Source: Halichondria panicea (Eukaryota > Porifera > Demospongiae > Suberitida > Halichondriidae). From it: a stretch of DNA of 64,000 nt. The stretch is from assembly GCF_963675165.1 (NCBI RefSeq), contig NC_087378.1:310001-374000 (forward strand), in the 5' to 3' direction. The position numbers were made by a program, and so were the translations under genes. The notes under the pieces are model-generated. The model saw nothing but the letters and a program-made list of their open reading frames with translations, ran no database searches and had not been told where the DNA came from. Shown piece by piece: positions 44,143 through 56,296 of the stretch (the stretch's first letter is position 1; every line of letters begins with the position of its first letter).

Positions 44143-47100
44143 TGTGTGTGGGTGTGTGTGTGTGTGTGTGTGTTGTTCACTAACCAACAGCTTTGCCATC
44201 TCAGCCATCACGTTGCCAGGCTTTTTGGTGGCTTTGGGAGATGCACTATCATCCACTTTCTTTAGGTGCACGTTCCCTGAGCGAATACGAGATAACATGT
44301 CGGCCAATGGATCTGTCTTCTCCGCTTTTTCTTCAGCCGACACCGGCTTCAGTCTGTGAGGGTGTGAGGCTGTGATAGTGTGAGGGAAGTGAGAGTGTGA
44401 CTCACGTGACACTGGTGATGGAGGCTAGTCCAGAGAGAGGACGGGCACCAGCTGGCAAACTGGACATTGAACCTCCTGAGATCGACGACACACACATTAG
44501 TCATAGCGATACAAAAAAACATATACAGTACTTCAAAATTTTGCTTGGTTAAGATTGCACAAACATTTTTTGAATTACAATTTTTTATACGAACATGCAG
44601 TGTACCTGGTGGAGGAGGGGGTGGAGGAGGCGGTGGTGGTGGTGCCCCTGGTGGAGGGGGTGGTGGGGGTAGTCCACCACCTGGTACGGGCGGGGGAGGT
44701 GGTGGAGGGGGTGGGACAGGACCATCAGCACCGTCCACCGAGGGAGCAAAGATGGGCGGGGCTGACTTCAACTCCTCTATCTTACTCTCCAGCTCAACCA
44801 CTGCAGCGACACACACAGTGACGCATATGCAATGACATCATAGACGTGATATACACACCTTTATCTTCAGCTGAAGTAGCTCTCCCTTGCAAACTGTCCA
44901 TCTCTGCACTCAACATGGCCAGCTTCTCCTCAAGACCTAATTATTATAAAAAAAACAAAAACAGATAAAGACACAAAAGTACAAAAAATCAGTAAAAACC
45001 ACTCACACAAGCTAGTATCAATTGTAGACAAACTACGCAAATGCCCAGACCCACACCCTCCCCCACACCTTTCTTCTCCTCTGCCAGAGTGTCCTCCTGC
45101 AGTGTGTGTATAGTCTCCTCTAAGGCTGTCACTCGCACAGCCTTCTCTTCCCTCTCATTGCTCAGCTCACGTTGCAGCTCCTCCACCTGACTTAGAGCAC
45201 TAGCCAGCTGTTCATTGCAGGGAACCTGTTCCATCAAGATAGCACTCTGTCGACGCAATGCAGTCAGTGTGCTGCGGATCTGGGGAGAGGATCACTAGAC
45301 TAACATGGTGATTAATACCCAGTGGTGGTAGCTCTAACTGTTCAAATGAAAGAATTGCATGAGGTTTTTCAGTACATCTTTAGTATGAGCTATAAGCAGA
45401 GTGGCTAAACACTGCATGTATGTGGCTATTGGAAAACCATACAATAGAGGCCATCCAAGCACATGCTACTGTAACAGCAGGTGATGAGTACCTCACTGGC
45501 TTCTCTCTCGGCAGTCATTCTGAGTCCCTTCTCTTCCTCCAGACTACCAGTCACTGCCTTCATCTCATCAGTCAGCAACTCAGACACTGCAGGCACGAGT
45601 GGAGGGTGATAATGATGTCATAATACATACACCCACACACAATGCTGATTGATGATAACAACACAGCACATGTTATATCCATGCATAAAGTGCTGCTTCA
45701 CTTTTTCTCATTCGGTCGTACTCCTCAGGATTGATGAACTCTTCCTTTTCATTTAGTGCCTCCTCTAGTGAGTTAAGCTACAGAAAACAACAATTATTTG
45801 TATCACCTTGTATGCAATGCAATACACAGATTTTGTTGATTTGAAAACTTAACTTAACAAAACTTTAAAGTACAAAACAATGGTACCTTCTCTGACAGCA
45901 TGGAGTGTTTCCTCTGATTCTCCTGTAGCTGAGCCTCCTTGCTCTGTAGTGCTTGTTCCTTTGCCTCCAACTCTGCACTGCCCTCCTCTACCGCATTGTT
46001 GAGGGACTCCAGGGTCACCTTAAAATCTGCAGGGGTAGTCAGAGTGAACACAGAGTGAACACAGGGGGGTAGCTGTAGCACAGGGGGTAGCTATAACACA
46101 GGGGGGTAGCTATAACACAGGGGGGTAACTGAAGCACAAGGGGTAGCTATAGCCAGGGGGAGTCAGAGGGGGTAAGGATTCAAGTTATAACTAGTGTTCC
46201 TGCTTGCTGGTATGTGAATCTTACTATATATACAGCCCTAGTTGAATCAGAGAGGAACTAAGAGTACATTAAACCTTTTAGGGAAGTAAACAACCGATTC
46301 CTTGTGTCAACAACACAACTAACTCACTTTTGTTCTCCTCTACAAGCATACTGTTCTCAAGATTCAGTTTCTCCATTTGCTGAAATGAGACAATGAATAC
46401 TTCATAACATACACAGGTGGTTTATTGTTTATGCACACACTGACAGAGTATGCTGCAAATGTTGCTAGTGAACATACTCACAGCTCTGAGCTCAGGGTTG
46501 GCCTTTCTCTCCAACCGCTTCATGCTCACAGAGGCTCTCTTCAATACTTTGTTCTCGTGGGAAAACTGCACGAGTTACACACACACTGACAGTAATACAG
46601 CAATGCATCTCTCTACCACTATCAGGTACATAGCAATACCGTATCTACCGGCATCTAGCTTACCTGGGTGGCAATGTTCTCAGCCTTGTTCCTGAGTGTG
46701 CTCTCCATCTCCAGCTGCTCTGACAGGCGACCGTACTGATCAAATGCCAGCACAGAAGCTGCAGAACAAACATCAATCCTCAGTATGTGTACTGTACAGT
46801 GTGTGTACTGTACAGTGTATATACTCGACAGGGGTGAGGTTGTGTCATCATTACCATATGTCAGTGGTTTATTATCATGAGCCAGACACAATAAGAGAGT
46901 GTAACAAGGGAAACTGAGGCCCTAAACAAATACTCTAATAAGGTAGCTACAGAACTGAGCCAGGATTCAATGAAAGAGGTGGAAACCAGTGTGGCCACAA
47001 CAAAGCCAACAAAACCCCGGGTGTCAAGTAGTTGTTGAATAGTTGAGTGCTGTGCACTTTGAAAGTTATTCAACGGAGATTAAAATCCACAAGTTGTTAT

Positions 47101-47775
47101 TATTTAAAGTTGATCAAACAAGTGAATAAAATCACAAAGGACATGGGACTAGCTTGCAATAATACCCACGCACTATCTAATCGGACATAAGGCTATTAAA
47201 CACAGTACACGTACCACACACACACACACGAGCCACTCACTTGTCTTGAGGTTGTCCAGCTCATCCTCTGCCTCATTTCGTGTCTGCCTCTCCTCTTCCA
47301 GCTGTTGCCTAGTACGATGGTGCTGTACAATAGAGGGGGGGGGGGGGTGAGGGGGGGGGTGAGGGACGGTCTTATAATTATAGAGCTACTTACATTTTCA
47401 CATTCTTGAGCAAACTGGCGCTTCAGCTCATCAAACTCCTTTATTGCTGCAATGAAAATAAAGATTGCATAAAAACAATCACAGTTAAAACTAGCCAGCC
47501 CTTGTATTATATTCTCTAGTAGCCCTACAAGATTTCTTGTAGAGTTTATGTTTAGAGCACTACAGCAGCAGCAGCATGCAGTGTATGCAATACATTGGTG
47601 TCTGCAACTGCTCACCTTTTCTACTGAGGTCTTTGAGGGTCTGATAGTTTCTATCCACTGTCATATACTTGAGCTTGAGCTGATCATAGGACGGTCCAGT
47701 GAGTGATGTACTGCTGCCCGGCGGTGGCTTGGGAGGAAGCCTCCGTGGAGAGAGGGAGGGCTGGTTGTTGCTCAT
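43317..47775 (-). CDS. SHTN1: Shootin-1 homologue
   Basis: In vertebrates Shootin-1 links actin flow (via cortactin) to L1-CAM adhesion in axon outgrowth. Start ATG 47775 gives MSNNQPSLSPRRLPPKPPPG. A long coiled coil follows with recognisable blocks: AIKEFDELKRQFAQECEN, GRLSEQLEMESTLRNKAENI, MKRLERKANPELRAQ and ALRRQSAILMEQVPCNEQLA (vertebrate KLKRQSHLLLQSSIPDQQLL). Next come two polyproline blocks of the VPPPPPPPPPVPGGGLPPP type (44620-44720). The diagnostic LADMLSRIRSGNVHLKKV aligns with vertebrate MMDRIKKGVHLRPV. The C-terminus is disordered and Pro/Ser-rich and ends TDTHDT. About fourteen exons. The order coiled coil-polyproline-WH2-like motif is that of the whole family. It lies 165 bp downstream of the CAP-G start on the same strand. 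Confidence 0.85.
43710..43861. mobile_element. 152 bp MITE with about 25 bp inverted ends
   Basis: Left TACCGTAGTTGATGTAATTA then CAGCG; right, inverted, TACCATAGTTAATGTAATTA then CAGCG. AT-rich interior with TCGCAAAAATAATTATTTTT. It lies in a Shootin-1 intron. It is followed at 43862-43925 by three copies of GCATGTATGTACCTTGTTGCT. Confidence 0.8.
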
Positions 47776-48590
47776 GTCTCTGCTGCCTCTGTGGATATGT
47801 CTATTAGCTTTATGCACGCTTCAGTATGCTATAATTATAAAACAAGCATGCATGCACAAGCTAGCCTAGTAGCTTCAAGGTCAAAAGGCAGTGCAGTGTG
47901 GGCGTGTGCTGAGCCTGCGACACACCCACGCACAAGAAATTGTGACGTCATCATTATATTGGTTCATTAACTTCCACGCATGCACAAACCAGCCATGCCC
48001 CTTTCCTGCACCCTACATTATCAGTGCAATCATTAATTTTACATGTACACAACAATCAGATATTACCACCTATAACCTGTAATAAGACCACCTTCCTAAC
48101 ACCTAACACAACTGATCCTCAATTTGTGTAAGCTGCTTCCCCAGGGGGTGCAGGATTAGCAAGTACACACAGTAGTTAGCACGTAACAAGTCAATTCATA
48201 GCAATAAATTATTGTGAGTTTTATACTGTAGAGCAGTCAATATAAAAAGACAGATAAAGAAGTGATGACTATAGTAATTCTGTAAGCTGATCTCTACAAA
48301 AAACAGTGATTCTGTAGTACACAGATAAGTGATGCACATGTATATCAAATACATTCTAATACAAAATATGTTAAGTGATAATAAATGTTGGCAATATTTG
48401 AATGTGACTGAATGAGACTCCCACTGGGGGAGGTAAGAGATTAAGGTCGCAGTTATAGGGGTGGGGGTTAGGGAGGAGGCATCAATACAAATACTATATA
48501 GACAAGAACAGAGTTAAAAAATAACCTGTGATTTTTGTGCCTGAACCATTCTGAAGTTCTCTACTTGTGCTGTTTCAATTGATATAAATT
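47776..48590. other. Shootin-1 promoter and nanos 3' UTR region
   Basis: About 815 bp. The proximal part is the Shootin-1 5' flank and the distal part the nanos 3' UTR (minus strand). I looked for Pumilio-type TGTANATA elements on the nanos strand and found no exact match. No ORF of note. Confidence 0.45.
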
Positions 48591-49485
48591 TTACTTCTTG
48601 CGTGTGACAGTCACAATTGGCCTCTTTACATTGTAGTTCTTGCCACTCTCCTTGTTCTCAGGGCAGTACTTAATCGTGTGGGATTTGTCTCCATTAGCAC
48701 CACACAGGGGACAAGTGTAGGCTCGCAGCACAGGGCATGTCACTTTGCCCTCAGAGTCTTTCAGGTAGTGGGAGGTGTAGAAGCTCTCAGACTCGCCATT
48801 GTTGCGACAAAACACACATACCTGAAGAAACAACAAAAGGGGTGAGGTGGTGAAGCCATGGAATCAAAGAGGTGATTATAAGCAGATAGATATCAGTCAC
48901 CAATCTACAGCATGCGTACAACATAGTAAACATGCACACAGCCATAAATTAAATACAGCTAGCTAGGTAAGCGATGAGAGGAGTACAAATAAGAAACGAT
49001 TAACACTGACATACCTGTGGCTTTTTTAGATGAGCTGCAATATTGATAGTGTGTAACTTGGTATGGCTCAGGAACAGAGAGGGCGGTATGTTGGTCTTAG
49101 GTGCACCCATTTCAAAGGGACCTCCCAAAGGGCTCAGCGGTTCCATGTCCATCTCAGAGAAGGCTTGTGTAGCTCGCACGTCATGGTTGTAGTTGAAGCA
49201 AATATCGGCCACTTCCACAGACTCTAGACTGTTGGATGAAAACTCTGAACTGGAGCTGTCCAAACTGTCTCGTCTGCAGGCATAGCTCTCCTGCTCCTCA
49301 CTCTCCTCGAACTCTGTGCACTCGTCCAGAGGTGCATTCTCTGCAGCTATGCTCTTGACAATGGTGTGGAGACCAAAGTAATCACGGAAAATGTTGAACT
49401 CAGTGTAGTTAGTCTCTGAGGTGGTTGCCAACTCCTCCGGCTGCTGTATGCTATCTTGAACGTGTAGGGAATCTATCATGGCCAT
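48591..49485 (-). CDS. nanos: Nanos, CCHC zinc-finger translational repressor
   Basis: Two exons, 49015-49485 and 48591-48821. Germline/stem-cell translational repressor acting with Pumilio. The N-terminal region ([20 protein letters not shown]...) is acidic, Ser-rich and not conserved. The C-terminal nanos finger is canonical, with both CCHC units visible: C-x2-C-x12-H-x10-C ([20 protein letters not shown]...) and C-x2-C-x7-H-x4-C ([18 protein letters not shown]). The linker [14 protein letters not shown] is nearly invariant in the family. The intron falls immediately before the finger. A NOT1-binding motif at the N-terminus was not recognised. It is head-to-head with a small 4E-BP-like ORF, with 280 bp between start codons. 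Confidence 0.95.
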
Positions 49486-49609
49486 TGTAGAGATATTTCA
49501 GCGGAGTAAAACAACTTGAAAAACACTGAATTGAAGGTGGCTCACAAAAAAACATTGGTTTTATGAAAAAGGGGGCGTAGCACAGATTTCTGTTGCCATG
49601 CAGCTTTTG

Positions 49610-49630
49610 GCATGCGCAGAACATGGCGCT
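49610..49630. promoter_or_regulatory. NRF1- and YY1-like motifs in the nanos bidirectional promoter
   Basis: GCATGCGCAG (49610-49619) fits an NRF1 half-site and is followed by AACATGGCGCT, close to a YY1 core. Both lie between the divergent nanos and 4E-BP-like start codons. Confidence 0.4.
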
Positions 49631-49765
49631 TTTCACACACTAGTTCAATGTGGTGTTATTGTTTTTATTGTGTAAATCAACATTAATTTTTTGCAATGCA
49701 CAACAATTAAAACAATACCGGTAAGTGATGACAAGCCTTTAACTAACTGTGACACAAAGGATAAA

Positions 49766-50020
49766 ATGGCAAATGATCTGAAGTTTTTGTTGATTGACAA
49801 CTACTCGTATACAGTGTCCACACCTGGAGGCATGCTTGTGAACACAAGAGCTCCTGCTGGGTCGTGCAACTTTTTTGAGACGAGCTCTTCTCTGATTCTA
49901 AGCAACCGAGAGAGCAGTCCACAGCTAGTCAGTCCATTAGGACCACCCATCCTTAGGAACCGACACATCATAGCAACTGCCTACAGAAAAAATAAAAGAA
50001 AAAAAATCAGCAGTAAATAG
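49766..50020 (+). CDS. Small 84 aa protein, possible eIF4E-binding protein relative
   Basis: Single-exon ORF starting MANDLKFLLIDNYSYTVSTP. The frame is open further upstream, but 49766 is the first in-frame ATG. The N-terminal block NYSYTVSTPGGMLVNTRAPA resembles the DYSTTPGGTLFSTTPGG signature of 4E-BPs, and SNRESSPQLVSPLGPP resembles the ECRNSPV..TPP segment that follows the eIF4E-binding helix. In the place of the canonical YxxxxL-Phi motif the protein has NFFETSSSLILS, which does not fit exactly. The tail is very basic (RKNKRKKISSK). Assignment is tentative; it could also be an unrelated short gene or part of a longer one. It is divergent from nanos and converges on ENO4. Confidence 0.4.
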   Translation: MANDLKFLLIDNYSYTVSTPGGMLVNTRAPAGSCNFFETSSSLILSNRESSPQLVSPLGPPILRNRHIIATAYRKNKRKKISSK

Positions 50021-50031
50021 GTACTGTGTAC

Positions 50032-53000
50032 TTAATCCCTGCAAGCACACGACTTGCTGATCAACTGACAGAGGAGTATGTGCTGATGGTAGGACACAGA
50101 CAGACTATGAATATCTCCTTACCATGTCAGCAGGCAGAGTGCTCACTGTGGAGTTGGGCGGAACCCTCAGCATTACATAATAGCTGTGCCCTGCAACAAA
50201 ACAAAACCATATAAGGAATATAAGAACATTAATATCAGATACGCACATTCAAAACTCACACTAAATAATATTCACAATGTTATTGATATGGGATGGAATG
50301 CAATGACTATTAGAGACTATCCTTGCTCACCTGTGCAGAAGCTATGGTAATACACAGACAGTAATAAAGAGGCACACCACTCTGAATGGCAACACCCAAA
50401 TGCTCACTGGGCCGAATCTAAAGGGGCACAATTCAACTACACAAGTTCGGTGTGTTCTGCTTGGGTTAGCACCACATGCACAAACATTGGTGTGGTAGAT
50501 AGTTAACACAATGTCTAGGGCCTCTTCCCCAGGCTTGGAATGTAAACACATGCATACAGGCTGTCAGACCTTTAATGTGGGTGGCCTTTGCCAGTGTCTG
50601 GGAGATAGTAGCCTCCAGGGTCAATGCACCACAGGACAGATAGTTAACAGAGGGTTTGTCTGGGAGAACAACTGGGTTAGTGTCGTCTGGTGTGTCCGTT
50701 AGAATGGTCTCTGGTTTTTGTTCGCTGATAGGCAGGCCTTTCTTCAAAGTCTGGTCTGCAATGAGGAGACAGTTGTCCCCCAGTCTCTCCTGAAGCTTCT
50801 TCCAGCCATCCACATCCTTAGCAGGGAGGTAAAACAGGCATATAAAGTGTAATATTCTGGCACATACATCCACAAGGGCTATGTATCAACAACATTTAAC
50901 AGTATTGGGGACAACCAATAATAAACGGTAGGTAATTGTGTTCCTATACTAATCTACTAAAATGGATCCTCGTATGATATCTGTAGACTACACTAAAAAA
51001 ATTATAATATGTACCAGACTCACTGTATGATGCAAGGGGTCCACATAGCCTAGCAGGCCTGGGTAGGAGCGCAACAGGTTGGCATAGATAGTGATGACAT
51101 CATCAGAGCTCTTCCACTGTCCAGCTATCAGCTCATACTTTCCCTTCTCCTGTAGTGGTGGCAATAGTCATTCACAGAGGTCAACCTTATTACGAAATTA
51201 AATGCATTACCCAGACAAGCACAATGCTGCTATGAGAAGGCAGTACCTAATGATTATCAATACACACACCACAGTCTATACACAGCCCAACAGTATTCAC
51301 GTACTTCATTGTAGAGTGTGTCAGCTCCCACATCCACAATCACGCCCATTCCTTGGTTCAACTCAAAGCCGGCGTTACGAGCCGCATCTCGAATAAAGTC
51401 CAATCCCTGCTCGGGTTTGTCCAGTGTGGGACAGTATGACCCTGACAATAACCTGCCTTGTCCTGAACCCTAGAGTACAAAAGAGCTCGATTAAGGACTG
51501 AGTACATACTGATATTATAAAATAGCAAGCTATATAACATGAATGTGCCTACCCCATACTTTCCAGTGAGACACTTTCCCAGTTCTTTGTGCACGGCAAC
51601 GATCATTTGTATTTGCTCAGGGAAGGGTGCTCCAGGTAATGGAGAGAGACAGAATTCCCTGAACCTGCACTTCCCACAGCCAGACTGCCCTCCAGACAAC
51701 ACCCCCACTACCGGTAGGGGCATGGTGAACCTGTATGCTTCACCAGGGGCTCTCTTGAACGTTGTGTCAGGTTGTGATGATGGGGAAGGGGGGCGACATG
51801 TCTTGGCTAGGTGTAGGTAGAGGGGTGTGTTTGTGAGACGGGCCCCAGCTATACCTGCAGCATAAGAGGCTGCCAATAGAGCACTGGGGTGTAAGCTGCC
51901 ATCTGTGAGAGGTGAAGATTGACTGATACATATCTGATTAGCAGTAATTAGATGGGCATTCTCGCAATGAGGTACCTTCAGTTGTGATAGCAGCCAGTGT
52001 AGTGTCTACCTCATTCTGTAGAAAAGGGGAGAGCCCTTTGACTGCAGGGCTAATATAATCGTTAACTGTCTTGGCAGCACTTAGCACAGTAGTGGGTACA
52101 CTAGAGGCGGTGGATGCATGGCTACTAGTCAACTCCCCAGGGTCCAGATTTGACTTAACGGGGGTTTTACGGCTGGGGGTCCCACCGCGGGAGGCCCTAC
52201 TGCGTGGAGACTTATTGCGTGGAGTACCTCTCGGGGACTTGGGTGGAGGTGGTACTGGCTGGGCCTCCACTGACAAGTCGTACATTTCCAGAGACAAGCT
52301 GGTGTTACTGACAAGCTGTGTACATGGAGAGATAGGGGTCACCATTTTTATTACCAGCTGATCAAGCATATAGAATACAAGGAAAATTCAGTACAAAAAT
52401 CGATAATTTGTACACTTAATTACAGTCACCAATATAATGGTACGTGAGGAACTACCTTGTCCTTCCCCCGGACAGTGCAGTAGAGCTCCAGGTTGAGAGC
52501 CTTCTCCCCAGAGGAGTCCAGCTCCTCATACACTGAGAGAGAGGAGATGACAGGGTCTTTTGATAGACCACGGAAGTAGTCAGACTGTGTGTGTGTGTAC
52601 GTGTGTGTGTGTGTGGGAGGGGCTGAGTATGCAATGGTATCGTCGTGAAAATGTGATGCAATTTCATCTCCTAGGTACTATGTAAGGAAAAGAGAAACAG
52701 GTCTTACACATGCTTCCATATGGAGAAAAGGCGTGTTATAGTAATACCCCTCGTCAACGATGTTCAATTGCAAAGAGGGCATATATAAAAGATAGCATCT
52801 TCTTGTTTATGCGCTCTTATCAATTGCTATTGAGTTGTTGCAGTCGGTTACTACCTGCTGCTCGTCCCACAAGAACCAGATTATTAGGAACTGTTCTGCT
52901 CGCATGCACACTCACCATATAGCCATACACATCCCTCGGGTCAGACAGAAACATCTCATTGAGCAGTCCCTCCAGCGCATCCTGCACCTTGTGCTCAGAG

Positions 53001-53119
53001 TAGAAGGCCACCGCTTGCTCCTTGAGCTGCTTGTGTCGTAGCTCAGGGAAGCCTCTCCCTCTCCTACCTGCCCCCTGCACTGACTTGTTCTGAGGGCTAG
53101 GGCTAGGGCTCTCCATCAT
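50032..53119 (-). CDS. ENO4: Enolase 4 (enolase-like, sperm/flagellar type)
   Basis: ENO4 is the divergent enolase of the sperm flagellum in mammals. Start ATG 53119 gives MMESPSPSPQNKSVQGAG. Blocks matching ENO4 in order: LRHKQLKEQAVAFYSEHKVQ (human LQKLKQQAMEYYREND), LLNEMFLSDPRDVYGYM, an enolase N-domain, a basic/Pro-rich insert at about 52070-52330 (PPPPKSPRGTPRNKSPRSRA), SALLAASYAAGIAGARLTNT, FTMPLPVVGVLSGGQSGCGK, IQMIVAVHKELGKCLTGKYG, EKGKYELIAGQW, LLRSYPGLLGYVDPLHHTD and LGDNCLLIADQTLKK. The 3' end is uncertain. After YYVMLRVPPNSTVSTLPADM I can place only a short terminal exon, so the last part of the barrel (AVGxxxxFIKLGxxxRGER in human) is not found. Either I missed exons or the protein is truncated. 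It is head-to-head with CFAP58. Confidence 0.82.
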
Positions 53120-53205
53120 CTTTCTGCAGCTTGTTGAACTTTGGCCTCGGCAGCGATAAAGGTATTCATGACGCAATGTGCTTATTGTCGTGGTAACGAT
53201 GTTAG

Positions 53206-53219
53206 GGTACCATGGCAAC
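53206..53219. promoter_or_regulatory. X-box-like RFX site in the ENO4/CFAP58 promoter
   Basis: GGTACCATGGCAAC matches 12 of 14 positions of the canonical RFX X-box GTTGCCATGGCAAC. It sits between the divergent start codons of two flagellar genes, 86 bp from the ENO4 ATG and 58 bp from the CFAP58 ATG. Confidence 0.65.
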
Positions 53220-53277
53220 AGAGTTTGTTTACTGCCCACACACATGGTTGAGTGAGAGTCTGTAGAGAAGTGAAAAA

Positions 53278-56241
53278 ATGGAGGAAAACAAGGCAAAGGC
53301 GCAGGGTCCGGGTGATGGCAATGGAAAGACTGAAAACAGTTTCGAATCCTTGGAAAAGGACTTTCAAGAGGTAATTACACTAATATAATATTAACCAACA
53401 TTTCTAACCACCTCAAAACACTTACTGATTTGTGGTTTCACGATCACGTCAGGACACACTCATTTAATTTATACCCTCTGCTGTTTGTTCGTAGGTGCTT
53501 GCCGAGCTAATGGGGGACAAGAGTTTGGAGCGTTTCCGTATTGAGTATGAGAAGCTCCACCGTGCACTCAAGAAATCCCACGAGAGTGAGAAGAGACTTA
53601 TGCACAAGTGCAGAGAGCTCAACTCTGAGATAGTGGCCAACTCTGCTAAAGTGTCTACTGCTCTCAAGCTATCACAAGAGGACAAATCAACCATCTCCTC
53701 TCTCAAACAAGTAAGGCTTGACTGTATACTCACGGTGAGTGCACGTAGTGTGCTTGCTGTAGGAAATCGAGAAGCTATGGAAGATGGTTGATGCTGCTCA
53801 TGATAAAGAGGCGCGTGCTAGGGACACTATCAACCAACTCAAGCTGGAGATTGCTAATCTTACCAAGCTGGTGGAGCAAGGAGCAGGGCTTGGTATTGGA
53901 CAGGACTCCAGTGTGGAGGAGCTCGTGAAACAGAAGGAGGAGCTCATCAGTAAGAGAGACTCGTATCTTGAGGAGATTGTGCAAGTGAGGTCATCTCTAT
54001 TGTATGTGTGTGTGTGTGATAGTAAGTACATGTGGTGTTGCAGCTTCGTCAAACCATCCAAACTGCCAATGAGAGTCAGAAGAGCTCAGAGCACGAGAGA
54101 GAGGTGGCTGAGATGAAAGTGAATGAGGTAATGAATGGTTGTACTTGTGTACAACTAGACTGACTAGTTGCCTACCACACCGTACAGCTACGTGAAGAGA
54201 TTACTGCCAAGAATCAGGAGATGGATCGTGAGAACAGGCGAAAAGTCAAACTGGAGAAAGACCTCAAGTCCACAATAGCAGAACTAGAGGTACGCACTAT
54301 GGAGGCCAAGTCTAAACAGAACCAAGTCTTGATGGCTGATGAGGAGTACAAGCGATGTGAGCAACAACTCAGGGAGACAAGGGTGAGTGTCTACTGGTAC
54401 ATAATCAGCTCGCGAAAATTTCCCGCTGTACAGTATATACATTTTGCATAAGTATTTGTGGTTCCTGTGGGAAGTTTGCTATGCAGCATATGATAGCCAT
54501 GCAGTTACAATTCAAACCACCAACTATCAGTATAATTATACGTGCATTGATTAAACAAGCTTCCCCCCCCTCCCTCCCCATATACAGACTCAGTTTGAGC
54601 GTACAGTCAAAGACAATGACATCCTGAACCAGCGTTTGACCAAAGCCCAGCAAGACTATGAGAATCAGCTCATGCAGAGCGACCAACTGGCAGGAGAGAA
54701 CAGTCAGAAACATGCTGAGCTTAAAATCAAAGAGGAGGAGGTCACGGGACTTAAAGGAGAGATAACTCGATTGTCTCGGCTGAGAGAGAAGGTGGCCAGA
54801 AACCTGCGCTCTATGGAGGAGCAGAAGATGGAGGTGGAGGGGCATCGGGAGAAGCTCAAACAGGAGATTGCTTCCATGGAGAGAGGTACTGTATAATGGT
54901 AGTAGGTTGCAAATACTGATTGACTTGTTTGTTACAGAAATGGAGGCTCAACAAAAGAAAGCTGAACTGGACAAAAAGGCATTTGATGATCTGGTCAGAG
55001 AGAGGGACATTCTTACCAAGGTAACCTGTCAACATGTACCTAGCTCTTGTTTCAAGAGAGTGTTTGTCACAGGGCATGCGAAAGGCTGAGGGTACATCTG
55101 AAAAGATGGATCACCTTGTCAAGACTCGGAACCAGGCAATACAGAGACTGCAACAGGAGATTGCTGTGAGTACCGTCTAGTGCTGTTCCAGTTGAATCAC
55201 CTCTCCCATATAGAACTATCGTGAGGAAGCTAAGAAACAGCGGCAGTTGATCCAGAGCTTGGAAAGAGAGAGGGACCGTTATGGCAAGGACGCGGCAGAC
55301 GCTCATCAGGGAACCATCTCTCAGGTACTGATATCAATATACTGTATAGCTAGTTATTTTCGTAAATTTTCAAAGATTTACCTCAAACTTTGAAAATTTA
55401 GTGCTTCAAAAATTGGTTTATTTCCGGTATTGAAACCTCTCTACTGTAGGGGTGTGGTCATTTGAACCTCAATCCTCAAAATTAAAATCCGCGAAATGTT
55501 TAGTTTGAGCAATCTGCAAAGATTTGTGCCTCAAAAATAACCCGCTATGCATTAGCTATGTAGCTATTGTACACGGTTACACCAAGTACACTGTACTGCA
55601 CAGATGGAGGAAGTAAAGAGAAAGGAGATGCAGCTGTACCAGCTCAAGAAGCAGATTGTTGAGATTGAGAGCAAGCTGAAACAGCAACACACCTTGTACG
55701 AGGCAGTCTGTTCAGATCGTAACCTCTGTAGCAAGAATCTTATTGAAGCTCGCGATGAAATCACTGAAATGAAAAGGAAGCTCAAGATCATGTCCCACCA
55801 GATTGACCAACTCAAGGAGGAGATTGCTTCAAAGGTACTGAAACGCACGTACAGTACGGTTGGTACAAATGCATGTGTTCCACAAGAACCCAGTACTAGC
55901 CAACACAATATCTGTAGGAGGGTGCACTGGTGAAGAGCAACATGGACCTGGTACACATAGAGAGAGACAAGGAGAGCTTGAGTAGTGAACTGTCTGCCAG
56001 GAAGCAGGAGTTAGAGACCACCAAGCAACTCATGGAGAACCAGAGGGCAGAGGAGAGGAAACTGCGCAAAATCATCTCAGAGGCATCAGCCGAACGGACA
56101 AGGCAGAAAAAAGAGCTTGAACAGGTATGGAAAATGCTACTTTACAGTACGTGTGTGTACAGTTTTACCAATGTCATGTGATTATTTTACATCATTTTAT
56201 TCACAGTATAATACAGTGTGTTCTAAGCTTGTGTTGCGTTG

Positions 56242-56296
<55 letters not shown>

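Noticed and set aside
44555-44821. Gly- or Val-rich plus-strand ORFs
   Set aside because: Antisense of the Shootin-1 polyproline exon.
50026-50214. Plus-strand ORF of 62 aa (LIPASTRLADQLTEEYVLMV)
   Set aside because: No ATG start or splice context, and it overlaps the ENO4 3' exons on the other strand.
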